Source: Halichoerus grypus (taxonomy: Eukaryota > Chordata > Mammalia > Carnivora > Phocidae). Taken from it: a DNA stretch of 64,000 nt. Positions within the stretch are counted from its first letter, which is position 1. Each line of letters opens with the position of its first letter. The stretch lies in contig NC_135715.1 of assembly GCF_964656455.1 (NCBI RefSeq), positions 73,545,414 to 73,609,413 of the forward strand. The letters are read 5' to 3'. Position numbers and translations under genes: made by a program. The notes below the pieces were generated by a model, which worked only from the letters and a program-made list of their open reading frames with translations, was not told the origin of the DNA and made no database searches. Positions 54,000-64,000 of the stretch are shown here, one piece after another.

Positions 54000-56665
54000 A
54001 ATGAGCTTTGGCTTTAAACCTGTAACTCTTGTTTTTTAGTATCTCCGTGACTTTCTCCAATAATTCCATCACCATAATAAACATAGTAGGAAATAAGATA
54101 AAATGAAAGATGAAAGAAAAAGAAAAGAATTGCCTTCCCTTGCGGTTGTTTGTGGGCAGTCTGACCCCCTGACATGGGCTCCTGGGCCCGTGAATGAAGG
54201 AAGAAGCTTCATTCACTGAATCATTTGTAGAAAGGGATGATGAAACCTACCCTGTAGGGCTAAGGAAAGAACCCGTGGCCTGGCCCAGCCTTTGGTCAGC
54301 TGGACGGCTTATTATTTGTTTACCCATCAGCTAACTCTTATTAAGTGCCTGGTGAACCACCTCTGTGCTCCTTGAGGCTGGGCTTGAGTGTGACCCTATA
54401 GCCGGGCCCCTTCTCCCACCCCATTTCCACATCTCAACCTGCTTGGATGGCTACACCGCACGCGGCAGACCCTTTCCCTTGAAACCTGAGTGGAGGCTGG
54501 ACACAGGTGGCCCCAGTGTTGTTTCCCTTGAGCCCCCGCACCCGGCCCTGCGTGGTCCTGAAAGTCTGAGGAATCCCCCCTGCCCCGTCCCCCAGGAAGC
54601 AGGGGACAAGTAACGGAGGATGCCATGGACACCTGGAGCTTCTTTTCAGCCCCTTCCATGAGACCCCTCTTGGGACTTGGCAGAGCCCCTCTGGAAGGAG
54701 CTGAGAGTGTGGTGCTGGGCCAGGGGGCAGGGGCAGGATGCGTGGTCAGGGCCCCGCCGCGCTCAGGAAATGTCGGAGTTTAACTGAAGTTGTCACGGAA
54801 GGTTCAACAGGGTTCAAAGCTGAGACTGCCCCGACTCGTTGCCCTCAGCAGCGCCCTGAGAGAGAAACCCTGTGCTCATTAAACAGTCACTCTCGTTTCT
54901 CACCTGTCCCAACTTCATTCTTTTGCGTGTGGGCATTAGGCCTTTTTTTTTTTTTTTTTTTTTTTAGTTTGGGTTTATAAACACAGAGGAGTAGCCTCTG
55001 AAGGTCGTGAGGGGCAGGAGCACTGTGACAGGACCGTAGGATTTTCCAAGCCTGGGAGGGTGAAGTGGGGCCCCCGTCCCACTTGCAGGGGAGCCCTGGG
55101 GGTTGGTGGGACCCTAACGGCAGTGGCCGCTGGTCCCCGGCGACACCAGAGCCTCAGCACGGATCCTGAGCAAGCCTTCCTTCCTGGCAGCTACCCAAGG
55201 TCACGGGCAAGAGGCACAGAAGGGCAGGGACTTCTCCGAAAGACAGCAGCACCTCCTGCTTCCCTAGGGAGGGGTCACCCTCAAAGTGACAGAGGTCCGC
55301 TCTGCCGCCACTGCGGTGATGGGGGGCTGGACCAGGTGCGGAACGACCCAGGAGAAGGAAGGAATATCACAGTTCTTGCAGTTCATACTTCTTGGAACAA
55401 ATTTATACCCATGATATTACTTTATGAACACAACGTACCATAACCACCAGAAGGCCATTTAGCCTTCTGGCTTGAGACCTGCCCTATGCTTTCAATTTTT
55501 TTAAAAGATTTACCTGCCTGGTTCTTAATGATTGAGGCCTGGGCCCGGGCTCCCTTGTGTGGCTGTAGGAGTTAGTCTTGTGGGGGGAATAAATAAATAA
55601 ATAAAATATAATGAAATAAAAAGGCTCAAGGGTTTCTGGACTTGGGAATGTAACAAGATGCTGTGAAGGAGGAAACTCAGAATTTTGCCAGCACAGGCAA
55701 CAGAAGACTCAGAGGTCAAGAGCCCAGTCTCTGAGGCGCCAGGTTGGCGGCCCAGGTTGGAGCTCCCCAGACCCCCGAGACGCAGCAGTGGCCACTGTCC
55801 CGGGGGGCCCAGAGCTGGGACTGAGTCTTTGGAGGAAACTGGATACGTGATAGATTTCTCAAAACAGAAATTGAATCAAGCAGTGGCGAATATAGATAGT
55901 AAATCAACCCCACATCCCTGATTATTTTTATACTAGGCTAATTTTAAATGCTCTATTTCTATAGGAATCAGCGAGACTTCCACCCATCTGTGGCTCCAGC
56001 CCCTTGTTTTTTTTCTCAGTCTCCCCACAGCCTTGGTATTTTACAGCACCAACTGAAATCTCAGGAAAGCACATTTACACCCCTGATGCCTCAGGCAGCC
56101 ATTTCTCATATAGTGAGATGCAAGCCTGTTTCTCCGAGGACAAGGACATTCATCACGATTATTATTATTTTTTTTAACCTAAGCTCCTGTGATGCAGTCT
56201 CCCTGCTCTGCTTTTCCATTTATTTGAATACCGTCACATTCCTAGTAAGAATGTCACGTTTCCTCCAGATAAAACCAGGCGGTGGCTTTCGGAGGGAGGG
56301 AGAGGAGAGGGGAGGGAGAATCAGAAATGGGGAGAGAAGCATAAAGAAGGTCAGGTTCCTGGGGCGGCGGCGGGAGGATGCCACCACCACCTGCTCCTTC
56401 CTCTGGGCAGCTCAGGCTGTGAGTGTCTGTGATGAGCAGTCACATTTTCTCGTCCTTGTCCCCGGTCGCCTTGCCTGATTCTTTGAATCACATCTGCCTT
56501 CTCCACTAACCAGACCCCATGAAGCCAGGGTCCTTGTCTTCACCTCCAGTCCCATTCAGTGCCTGCCACAATGATGCTCAACGTACCTTTATTTAAAGAA
56601 TGGGTGGCTTCTCCTGACCTCGGGCGTGCAAGCTTGTTGGCAATGTCCGAGTAAATTTTAAAAAC
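54000..56665. other. Repeat-poor, GC- and CpG-richer sequence
   Basis: About 2.7 kb with no gene recognised. CpG dinucleotides are frequent at 54460-55340 compared with the rest of the window. Open frames 55060-55443 (127 codons) and 55948-56478 (176 codons) have no recognisable domain. An AATA-type run lies at 55589-55610 and purine-rich runs at 56290-56325. Confidence 0.45.
54943..54965. repeat. Pure 23-base T homopolymer
   Basis: Uninterrupted Ts with no identified retroelement next to it. Confidence 0.9.
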
Positions 56666-56669
56666 ATTA

Positions 56670-56800
56670 TTAATGTCTATTTCTTGCAAGCCACTGTGCT
56701 AGGAACTTTGAGATTATACATCATTCCTGGTTCTTACCAGAATGTGCTATGGGCAAACTGAGTCTCTCTAAGTCTTGAATGGAAACTGTCCCAGAGAGGA
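56670..56800 (-). mobile_element. MIR, antisense
   Basis: GCAAGCCACTGTGCTAGGAA, CTTTGAGATTATACATCATT, GGGCAAACTGAGTCTCTCTA, GAGAGGATTTGAACC follow reversed MIR order. Confidence 0.65.
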
Positions 56801-57039
56801 TTTGAACCAATGGGCGGCGGCAGGGTGGCCTGGTGGCAAGTCTCAGGTGCAGAACGTGGGGACCGATGCCCATGGGCCCCCCGCAGGGGCAGACTTGCTA
56901 ACAAGAATCTGAGCAGCCAGGATCACCCCGAACATTGACTGGGCCCTAACAAGAGCATTTACACCTTTTTTTTGTGTCAGCAAACACTTGTGGATTCTGG
57001 AAAATCTACCGTACCCAGTTCACCGATTCCCGCATCAAT

Positions 57040-57220
57040 AAAGGCAACTGCTACCATTTCCTGAGGACCTCCTGTGGGCTCACCTGCAGTCCTCACCGAA
57101 AGGAGGAAGGCTGTGGTACAGAGGAAGAAATGGAAGATCAGGGCCTGGTGCCTTCACAGCTGTGCGGGGTAGAACCGGGATGGAGTCCGGTATCTGAGCC
57201 TCCAAAGCACATCACCCTCA
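57040..57220 (-). mobile_element. Probable MIR, antisense
   Basis: ACTGCTACCATTTCCTGAGG, CACCTGCAGTCCTCACCGAA, GGTACAGAGGAAGAAATGGA, and GTAGAACCGGGATGGAGTCC fit reversed MIR. The 144-codon + frame at 56974-57408 runs through it and is not a gene. Confidence 0.5.
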
Positions 57221-57224
57221 CCCT

Positions 57225-57840
57225 TTCCAAGTTTTGTCTTATGCTGGTTAGTTTCAGACTTGGGGTCTTCACAAGGCGCCCCAGCCCAGCAGAGACACCG
57301 CCTGTGGGCTCACCAGGTTCTGCCGGTGCCCACCCTCCCGAATCCCCTATGTGTCCTGACAGCAAACTCCCGCCCCTCCGTTCCTGTACTTGCCTCTGCT
57401 TGACTTAGCGGGGGCCCCATCGACGGGGCAGACCGAGCTCACTGCGTGCTGCTGTCCTGCGGCTGTGGGATCCGCCCTGCTCTAGACCCCATGCACATGG
57501 CCTTGACCTCTCTCTGCGCTAGTAACGCAAAGGGACCCCTCACGGCTGGCCTATAAGAGCACCCTGACACAACCCACTTCTTTTCCTCCCTCTCCCTTCC
57601 CCAGCTTTGCTCCCCACATTTCTTATGCAAAGTTGCTCTTCCGCAAGCCATATTTTGAATGAAAAGCCAAAAGGGGAATAGGAAATCCAACATTTATACA
57701 TATTTGAGCCAATTCTCCTGGATAGACACAGTTTCTTTAAGGTTGTGGGGTAACAAACAAGATGCAAACTGTTTCACTCAAGGAATCTTAGAGAAAACTA
57801 TTTTAACATAGTGTCCATCATATATCCCCCCACATACTCA
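57225..57840. other. Unique sequence, nothing recognised
   Basis: No gene or repeat family identified. Confidence 0.45.
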
Positions 57841-57841
57841 C

Positions 57842-58205
57842 TGTTTTAGTCAGTTCAAGCTGCTATTAACAAGATAACCTGCACTGGCTGGCTTGAACAA
57901 CAAACATTTCTTTCTCACAGTTCTGGAGGCTTGGAAGTCCAAGATTAAGGCGTCTGCAGATCCAGGGTCTGGTGAGAGCTCTCTTTCTGGTTTGCATGCA
58001 GATGGCTACCTTCTTCCTGTGTCCCCACTCGGGAAAGAGAGATCTCTCATGCGTCTTTTCTTCTAAAGGCACTAATCCCATCATGAGACTCCAGTCTCCT
58101 GATCTACTTACCTCACAAAAACCCCACCTATTAATACCATCACATAGGGGATTCGGGCTTCAACGTGTGACTTTGGGGGGGGGACACAAACATGCAGTCC
58201 ACATA
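57842..58205 (-). mobile_element. MaLR (MST/MLT1-like) LTR, antisense
   Basis: Starts TGTTTTAGTCAGTTCAAGCT, continues ACAAACATTTCTTTCTCACA, GTTCTGGAGGCTTGGAAGTC, CTTCTTCCTGTGTCCCCACT, CAAAAACCCCACCTATTAAT and ends near TTTGGGGGGGGGACACAAAC. Reversed order of a MaLR LTR; solo. Confidence 0.9.
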
Positions 58206-58209
58206 GCAC

Positions 58210-59060
58210 GCACACACTATGCATGTGTCAGCAGTAACCAGCCCTACGCAGAGGCGTCCGTGGTCCACCGAAGCAGTCCTGAAACAGAGCAGGCTCCGCA
58301 TCCCACAAATGCGTGGCTATTCAAAGCTGGAGCCCCTCAAGGAAAGAACTTTGAGCTTGGTGAAGAATGAAGGAGGTGGCAGATAAATGCAAAAGTCTTC
58401 AGTTGTGGTTCCTCGGATTCTGTTTGAATATTAGGTTTCCTTTAGATGAAATGAGTCCTGGGTAGCATCTGGCCCCTGCAACCTTAACTTGTTAGCACTC
58501 TGAGCTAACAAACTAGGCACCTAAATACAGACAAAAGCAGATGGTGTTGCAAGCACTTAGTACACACAGGGAGCCTTTGCATGCTGTCTGACTTTTGAAT
58601 TATCCCAGCACACCAGGGTTCAGCAGACAGGAAGCTATTTATGGATTCGCAAGTGAAGAAGCATGAGTCTGTTCCAGCAGGAAGAGGCTTGACTCCGTAC
58701 TGACATTTTCCGTGTGAGGACATATTAACCCTCAAATTGCAAGCTATCTCCGGATCCGACATCTAATTTGCATGACCAAAGGACAGATGGTGGGGAAACT
58801 CACACCTGTCTCTGTTGAGATGTTCCACACCTCAGAAAGAGATGCCTCTCGGTCCAGACAAAAGGCCCTTGCTCAAACCTTAGCCTATTTGGCGGTGGGC
58901 AAACTGACTTGCAGATTGGAGACTGAGTTACATCTCAGTATGGGACAAATCTCAAAGCGGATTTTTAAAACTGGAACTAAAATTTTAAATCTACTTTTAT
59001 TAAATGACAAATAAGACACTGAGTCCAAAGAGAACTAAGTTTTAAAAATCTTAATCCTTT
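58210..59060. other. Unique sequence, nothing recognised
   Basis: No repeat family or gene identified. Confidence 0.45.
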
Positions 59061-59077
59061 CAGTTAAATGAAAGTTT

Positions 59078-59267
59078 GTTTTTTTGTTTTTTTTTTTTTT
59101 TTAAGGCAGAGGGGAGAGGATCAGAGGGAGAGGGTGGGAGGGAATCCCAAGTATGCTCCATGCCCGGTGTGGAGCCTCACACCGGGCTTGATCTCACAAC
59201 CCCAAGATCATGACCACAGCTGAAATCAAGAGCCGATGCTTAACAGACTGAGCCACCCAGGCGCCCC
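59078..59267 (-). mobile_element. Can-SINE, minus strand
   Basis: A long T-rich reversed tail (with GTTTTT interruptions), a GA-rich body and the reversed head (GATGCTTAACAGACTGAGCC, ACCCAGGCGCCCC). AAATGAAAGTTT at 59066 and AAATGAAAGTAT at 59268 are the target-site duplication. It carries a perfect 10-bp-arm hairpin (GCCCGGTGTG / CACACCGGGC, 59162-59187). Confidence 0.96.
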
Positions 59268-59439
59268 AAATGAAAGTATTTTTTAAATCATTTCTATTAA
59301 CTGTGTATTCAATTGGCAGGTCAACATCATTCCGTTCCAAGGGATGGAAGCATTAGCAAAAGCAGGTAGAAGCTGTTACCTATGATAGTTTAGGACAGGT
59401 TATTTGATAAGTGATTAGAACAACTGGATATTCTGTTTC

Positions 59440-59890
59440 TCCCTGCAATCACACACCATCTCGCTCTACTCCGCTTGGAGCCCACAGGTCTGCTACTGCA
59501 TTGACAGGGCTCCTCATCCCCGGGCTGCCTGTTGGTCTTGGCCAGTGGAGGTGCGAGTAAGAGAGGGAGGCCCGGATGGGAAGTGGCCGCCTTCCTCAGC
59601 CGAAGGCCCCTGCTCTTACCCAGCAGGCCTCTCCTCTGACTGACTCAGAGCTGTAGCTCTGAGTTTCCGTAACCCCCCATCTTCTCTTGTCCTGTCAGGC
59701 CCAAGGAGGTGGTGGCTTCCCACTGTCCTTAGTCCCAGGGCAGGTGTTTTTCCCTCCCTTGTTGGATTCCCTTGACTCTGTCTACACCTTTATAAAAAGT
59801 CCCTTGGTCACACTCTTCTAGATTACCCTGCTTTTTTGTTTTTTGGTTTTTTGAGCCATCTGTTTCCTGCTGGAATCCTGACTGACACAG
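59440..59890 (+). mobile_element. Ancient LTR-like repeat, sense, family not assigned
   Basis: GAAGTGGCCGCCTTCCTCAG, AGGAGGTGGTGGCTTCCCAC, TCTACACCTTTATAAAAAGTC, CCTTGGTCACACTCTTCTAG, and CATCTGTTTCCTGCTGGAAT then CCTGACTGACACAG resemble a mammalian ERVL-type solo LTR 3' end. The TATAAAA is at the position such LTRs have it. No internal retroviral sequence is present. Confidence 0.6.
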
Positions 59891-59979
59891 GTGGGAAAAA
59901 CCTAGGTGAGAGCTTCTAATAAATTATTTCAACACTATCTGCCTGGCGTCCTGCAGCTCCTCTGCCAGGGAGATCTAGT

Positions 59980-60560
59980 CACTCAGCAGACACGTATTGA
60001 ATGCCACTGTATACCATCTACCGTGTGAGGTGCCTTCACGCAACTTAGGGATTAGAGTGGTTATCCACTCAGTCTGGGGCTGGACAGGTAGGCTAGGAGG
60101 GCTTCCCAGAGGAAGAATCATGTAGAATCAGGAGTCTAAAAGATGAATAGAAGACACCAGAAAACAGGGTGAGGGCTAAGAGTGTTCTAAGCATGGGGAA
60201 CAGAATGTGCAAAGACCCAGAGACCACAGGGAACAAGGTAAGGTGGAGGAATGGCGTGTCTTCAGCATGGCTGTCAGCGAGGAGGCTAACTGACAGGATA
60301 GGAGGGACTAGATCCAGCAGGTATCAGAAACCATGGGAGGACATGTTTATATTGAAGGCAATGAGCAGTCATGAGGGTTGTGAGCCCAGGTGGATCTTTC
60401 TCACCACAGAGTAGAGGAGCAGATGGACAGAATGGGGGGAGGTTGGGAAATGAGTTAGGAGGCCCTTGGAGGATCCCAGGTGCCCAGATCTCAGACAGTG
60501 GCAGTGGGATGAGTAGATATGGATGGACTCAAAAGGTATTTGGAAAGTGGGCACACCTGC
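59980..60560 (-). mobile_element. L2, antisense
   Basis: Reversed L2 order: CACTCAGCAGACACGTATTG, GGGCTTCCCAGAGGAAGAAT, GCATGGGGAACAGAATGTGC, AAAGACCCAGAGACCACAGG, CATGTTTATATTGAAGGCAA, TCAGACAGTGGCAGTGGGAT. Confidence 0.75.
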
Positions 60561-60794
60561 CCATCACAGCCTCCCTGCTTTTGTGACCTCAATTCTGACC
60601 GTGGTTCTGATGATGTTGCTGAGCTGCCCACCAGGAGGTTCCTCGTGGCTCTGCTTCTCTGAGTCTGTCCCCCTCTTTGGCCAATCTCCTGTCTTGGGCC
60701 CCCATTTCCCAGCTCTGGCTCCTCAAACTCTTGTGAAAACCCAATGGGGACAGATGGATTTGTTTGTGCAAACCCAGGAAATGTTTTTATAACT

Positions 60795-61005
60795 GCCTGC
60801 TGTGTGCTGGGGTTGGGCTAGCATCTTTAATGTATGATCTGCTCTAATCCTCATCATAATTCCAGAAAGTCTTTATTATTATTCCCATTTCGCCAACAAG
60901 AAATGGCAGGCCCAACCTCTTGAACCAAGTGGCACAGTGGCCAAGTGATGGCAGCCAGGAGGTGGATGTGTCTGGTTCTAAATCCATGCTTTCCCCAACA
61001 AGATG
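60795..61005 (-). mobile_element. MIR, antisense
   Basis: TGCCTGCTGTGTGCTGGGGT, TAATCCTCATCATAATTCCA, TATTATTATTCCCATTTCGC, AAGTGGCACAGTGGCCAAGT, TTCTAAATCCATGCTTTCCC follow reversed MIR order. Confidence 0.8.
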
Positions 61006-61009
61006 CACG

Positions 61010-62795
61010 AGATTCAACTTAACTGTATTATAGAGGCTGTATTATATAAATTCCTACAAATTAATGCTTGTAAATTCGAGCTGCCTTGAGCAGAGAGGCC
61101 CTGCCTTGAATCTCAAGCAACACATGAACTTTCTACCACCTAGCATCAGCAGAGCCTATGAACAGAGACATTTCTTTAAATGTAAAATGATACATGGAGA
61201 GTGACACCAAGATCTGAGTCCCATCTCTGGGTGGCCCCCGCACCCACACCTTTCTTCCCATTAGCCCATGGCTGTTTGTTCCAAAACCGACAGAAAACTG
61301 ACACCTCACAAATTTTGTTCTGCAATTTTAGCACCCAGCTGATGGCTTCACTGCTTTTTAGCTTTTTGTCTAGCTCAAGACATACGTGTGGTTAGAAAAC
61401 CAATATAACTGTTCTTGAACGTTATAGCCCCTTAAGCATAAAACTGTCAGCTCTTCGGGGGCAGCAACGGTGTACCTGGCTCCTAGCATAAAGCACGAGC
61501 TCACGAAATGGGTGTTAAATGACAGGGAATTGAAGGAACACTTGGAGACCATCCAGCACACCCTAGTCCTTCAAGAGGACTGCATTTGACCCTTCGCTGC
61601 CTCTTTACAACCTTGCCGTGCCCTGCGGCCAGGGCCATGGAGGAGTGGCCTCCTGCGGGGCCTCTGGAAAGTTCACCTATTCCTGAACCATCCCCCTGAC
61701 CCATCTCATGCCCTGACCCCTAACTTGCCTTCACCATCGGACTTTTCTGTGCAGGACAGACTGCACAGCCCTGGTCCGGGCAGGTCCTGGGGGAGACATA
61801 TGAGGTCCCTTTCCCACTGGTCACTCTGCTGCCCCAACAGTTTCCCCCAGGACTGATGGTGTTCTGCCCCAGGGCTGTGATGACGAGTTCTGCAGGGATG
61901 GAAGGCTATGTGATTAAAAAGTGCCCACGACTTCCGAGGGTACACTTAGGAAGTGGGGCGAACACTATCTTTGGCCCTCCCATTTTGTTTGTTGTGTGAT
62001 CGAGAACCACAGTGGTGTGTTTGCCCTGCAGCCCCACCGTGCCCTTTCTGAGAAAACCCTGAGACCTCGGGGCAGTGGGATCTTAAGGTCGTGCCTGGTG
62101 TTCATGAATCCCTGTGGGAAGAAAGCAGGCTATGACCTAGTAGTCATCTTCCAGGCAGGCTTAGCGGGGCTGAGAGACCCAGAGAGTAACTGGCAGAGAG
62201 GTGCACAGCGTTGTCGGGAAATTACTCTTTGATAATTAAGAATTTCTTGAGAAGAAAGTGCCAAAGCCAGATTCAAGGTGAGTCACATTCCCTTGGTTTC
62301 TTCAGAAGGCTCCTGACACCAGTATCTCCAGAGTTTGCTAAGATGGTGCTGAGGGCACCCATTCGCCCTGCCCAGCAAACAGATAGAGGAAAAGATCATG
62401 CATCTGACTCTTTGTGAGGACCTACCCGAGAACCGGTTCAAGGTGATCCCCAGAAAGAACACAAAACCTCAGGAAGGAGCCACACCCACTTTTCAAACAG
62501 AGAAGATAAAAATGTAAATAAAATTAAAATTCACCTCGGGAGCACATAACTGTACTGAAGTCAGTCACTGGGTAAAAAAAAGCACATGTAGGTATCTGCA
62601 TGCCCTGACTACCAACCACCCAGCACGCACCCAGGGTTCTTGGACACTGAGAGTCTCTGCCTTCAGGAAGCTTCTCACGTGGCTGAGAAGATAGGTGGGA
62701 GGGGCAATGGGGCAGGGAGAAGGAGACTCCACAGGAACTCCATCCCTAGACCCACGAGCCCCAGGAACAGGGACAAACAACCAGGACACCTAGGT
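61010..62795. other. Mostly unique; short sense L2 trace at 61435-61530
   Basis: The L2 trace reads AAAACTGTCAGCTCTTCGGG, GGCAGCAACGGTGTACCTGG, and AAATGGGTGTTAAATGACAG. The rest is unassigned and the 103-codon frame at 61921-62232 has no recognised domain. Confidence 0.45.
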
Positions 62796-62799
62796 ATGG

Positions 62800-62995
62800 A
62801 GGTGAAAAGGGCTTGTACCTTAGAATCAGTGAAACTCGCATGACCCTGGGCAGATTACTTCACCTTCACCTCACTAAGCCTCAAATTTCTCTGCTGTAAA
62901 AATCAGGATAATAGCTCCCTTGGAGAGCTCTTGTAATACTTAAGACAATATCATATATGAAGAGGACCTAGATCCTAAGAGGCCCTCAATCAAGA
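62800..62995 (+). mobile_element. MIR, sense
   Basis: CCTTAGAATCAGTGAAACTC, GCATGACCCTGGGCAGATTA, CTTCACCTTCACCTCACTAA, GCTGTAAAAATCAGGATAAT, AGAGCTCTTGTAATACTTAA and AGAGGCCCTCAATCAA follow sense MIR order almost end to end. Confidence 0.85.
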
Positions 62996-62999
62996 ATAG

Positions 63000-63925
63000 C
63001 TTCACAGAGAAACAAACTCTGCTTATTTGCCGAAGGAAATATGAGAGTGGTCTAGATCTAAATGCCCTCCCACCCACCTCCGCCATCCCCTCCTGGGCTC
63101 TCCAGAAGTGTGGCTTCAAGTATCCCCATGATGATTGGCTCACAGATCCCCCAGAGAGGGGTTTTGGGGGACTAATTGCCTGTATCACACACTACAGAAT
63201 AAAAGTTACTGCAGAGGGAGGGAGTGGTGAATGATCAAATCTTCTGCCTGATTATTATGGAAAGTGATATTTAGAGAGGAAATAGTTTGTAATCAGATAA
63301 AGCAGAGAAACTGACAAAGAAAATTGATTATGTCCTGAAATGTTCAACCCAGCTGACACGGAGCTGGCTCCCTGCAGAGTTTCATTAACCAAGGGGGAGG
63401 TGGCACCGGCTGAGCCACAACCAGCAACCTGGATTTGCCCAACCAGGCTACAGAGCTTGCTTCTGTGCAAGAGATCTGCTCTCACTGGAGGAGACTGAAG
63501 GATCTGTTCCTTGTCCTTAATAGAACCACAATAGAAATGCCAGAATACTGCGCATATTTTATAAGAAACGGAAAATGCACAACTTCAAGTATCTTCTTAA
63601 TTCTACTTTCTAATACCTACCCATCCAGTTATGAATAGAATACCACAAGCAAAAATTCTACAGTCTTTTTGAAAAATAAAGTTAATCACCCATTACTTTG
63701 CCTGACCTGAAATTCATGATGGCTCTTTTGTTGAAAAGTGACATCTCATAAGATGCCAAGTGTGAGAGCGTAACAGATGGTAAACATGGTTTTCTCCGTG
63801 TCCTGGCACATGACTATTACAAAAGGAGCTGAGGAGTATAATACTGTATTTAAAGCCAATACTGAAAATTTACCAAGTCAGTTCTGTCTCTGCCATTATT
63901 AGGGTATTTTTTTCCTTTCAAAAAT
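63000..63925. other. Unique sequence, nothing recognised
   Basis: No repeat family or gene identified. Confidence 0.45.
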
Positions 63926-63929
63926 AAAC

Positions 63930-64000
63930 TTCTTTTTGTGGTTTTTTTTTTTATTTTGACATTTGTCAAATTTGCAAATACAGACATAAAAAGAGATAGG
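63930..64000 (-). mobile_element. Possible old L1 fragment cut by the window edge
   Basis: TTTTTTTTTTATTTTGACAT and TTTGTCAAATTTGCAAATAC followed by AGACATAAAAAGAGATAGG resemble antisense old-L1 3' sequence. It is too short to be sure. Confidence 0.35.

Noticed and set aside
55060..55443. 127-codon frame in the CpG-richer region
   Set aside because: No domain recognised. High GC content lowers stop frequency, so such frames are expected.
55500..55620. A seventeenth Can-SINE
   Set aside because: It has AATAAATAAATAAAATA-like sequence and TTTAAAAGATTT, but no tRNA-like head or target-site duplication could be seen.
55948..56478. 176-codon plus-strand frame
   Set aside because: It passes through an ATT/T-run and a purine-rich tract, giving low-complexity peptide; no recognisable domain or splice context.
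1943..59267. Dispersed GAGCCACCCAGG / CTGGGTGGCTC repeats as a CRISPR or other regular array
   Set aside because: They are the heads of Can-SINEs, irregularly spaced and in both orientations.

Overview
This window looks like nuclear DNA from a carnivoran mammal, most likely a caniform such as a dog, bear, seal or mustelid. The main evidence is sixteen Can-SINE copies (tRNA-Lys-derived SINEs with boxes such as GGGGCGCCTGAGTGGCTCAG, CT-rich bodies and AATAAA-type tails). A carnivore-type L1 3' end, and many ancient mammal-wide repeats (L2, MIR, MaLR LTRs, hAT elements) on both strands, agree with this. The genus cannot be settled by eye. I recognise no host protein-coding gene, no functional RNA gene, no CRISPR array and nothing microbial. 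The long open frames are either transposon remnants or fall within what chance gives in 64 kb. The window is best read as intergenic or deep-intronic sequence.

Layout. 0-6 kb: a polypyrimidine tract, a 30-bp-arm inverted repeat (416-485), an old L1 and three Can-SINEs. 6.3-8.6 kb: an antisense L2 split by a 5'-truncated carnivore L1 that keeps the in-frame end of ORF2. 8.6-15 kb: mostly unique sequence with MIRs, a GATA microsatellite and two blocks of old antisense L1. 15-19.2 kb: long antisense L2 remnants, one split by a MaLR LTR and one by a hAT element that itself took in an L1 3' UTR and a Can-SINE. 19.2-28 kb: weak old repeats, a MaLR LTR, a CA/TG compound microsatellite and a CpG-dense patch at 27.3 kb. 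28-35 kb: L1, L2, MIR and a cluster of Can-SINEs. 35.5-39 kb: repeat-poor sequence holding one possible splice-bounded exon. 39-42 kb: a long collinear antisense ancient L1. 42-51 kb: MIR, L2, MaLR LTRs and three Can-SINEs. 51-57 kb: repeat-poor, more GC- and CpG-rich sequence. 57-64 kb: MaLR and LTR remnants, one Can-SINE, L2 and MIR.

No genes work together here. The content is layered transposition, and target-site duplications and nesting order the layers: L2 and MIR oldest, then old L1, hAT and MaLR, then carnivore L1 and Can-SINEs. I did not find a convincing new biological system. The most checkable oddities are the inverted repeat near 0.45 kb, the CpG-dense patch at 27.3 kb, the possible exon at 36.03 kb, the doubled L1 3' UTR at 7.3-7.8 kb, and the strong minus-strand bias of L2 and MIR copies. 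Repeat names come from recalled consensus patterns, not a database search, so subfamily names and edges are approximate.
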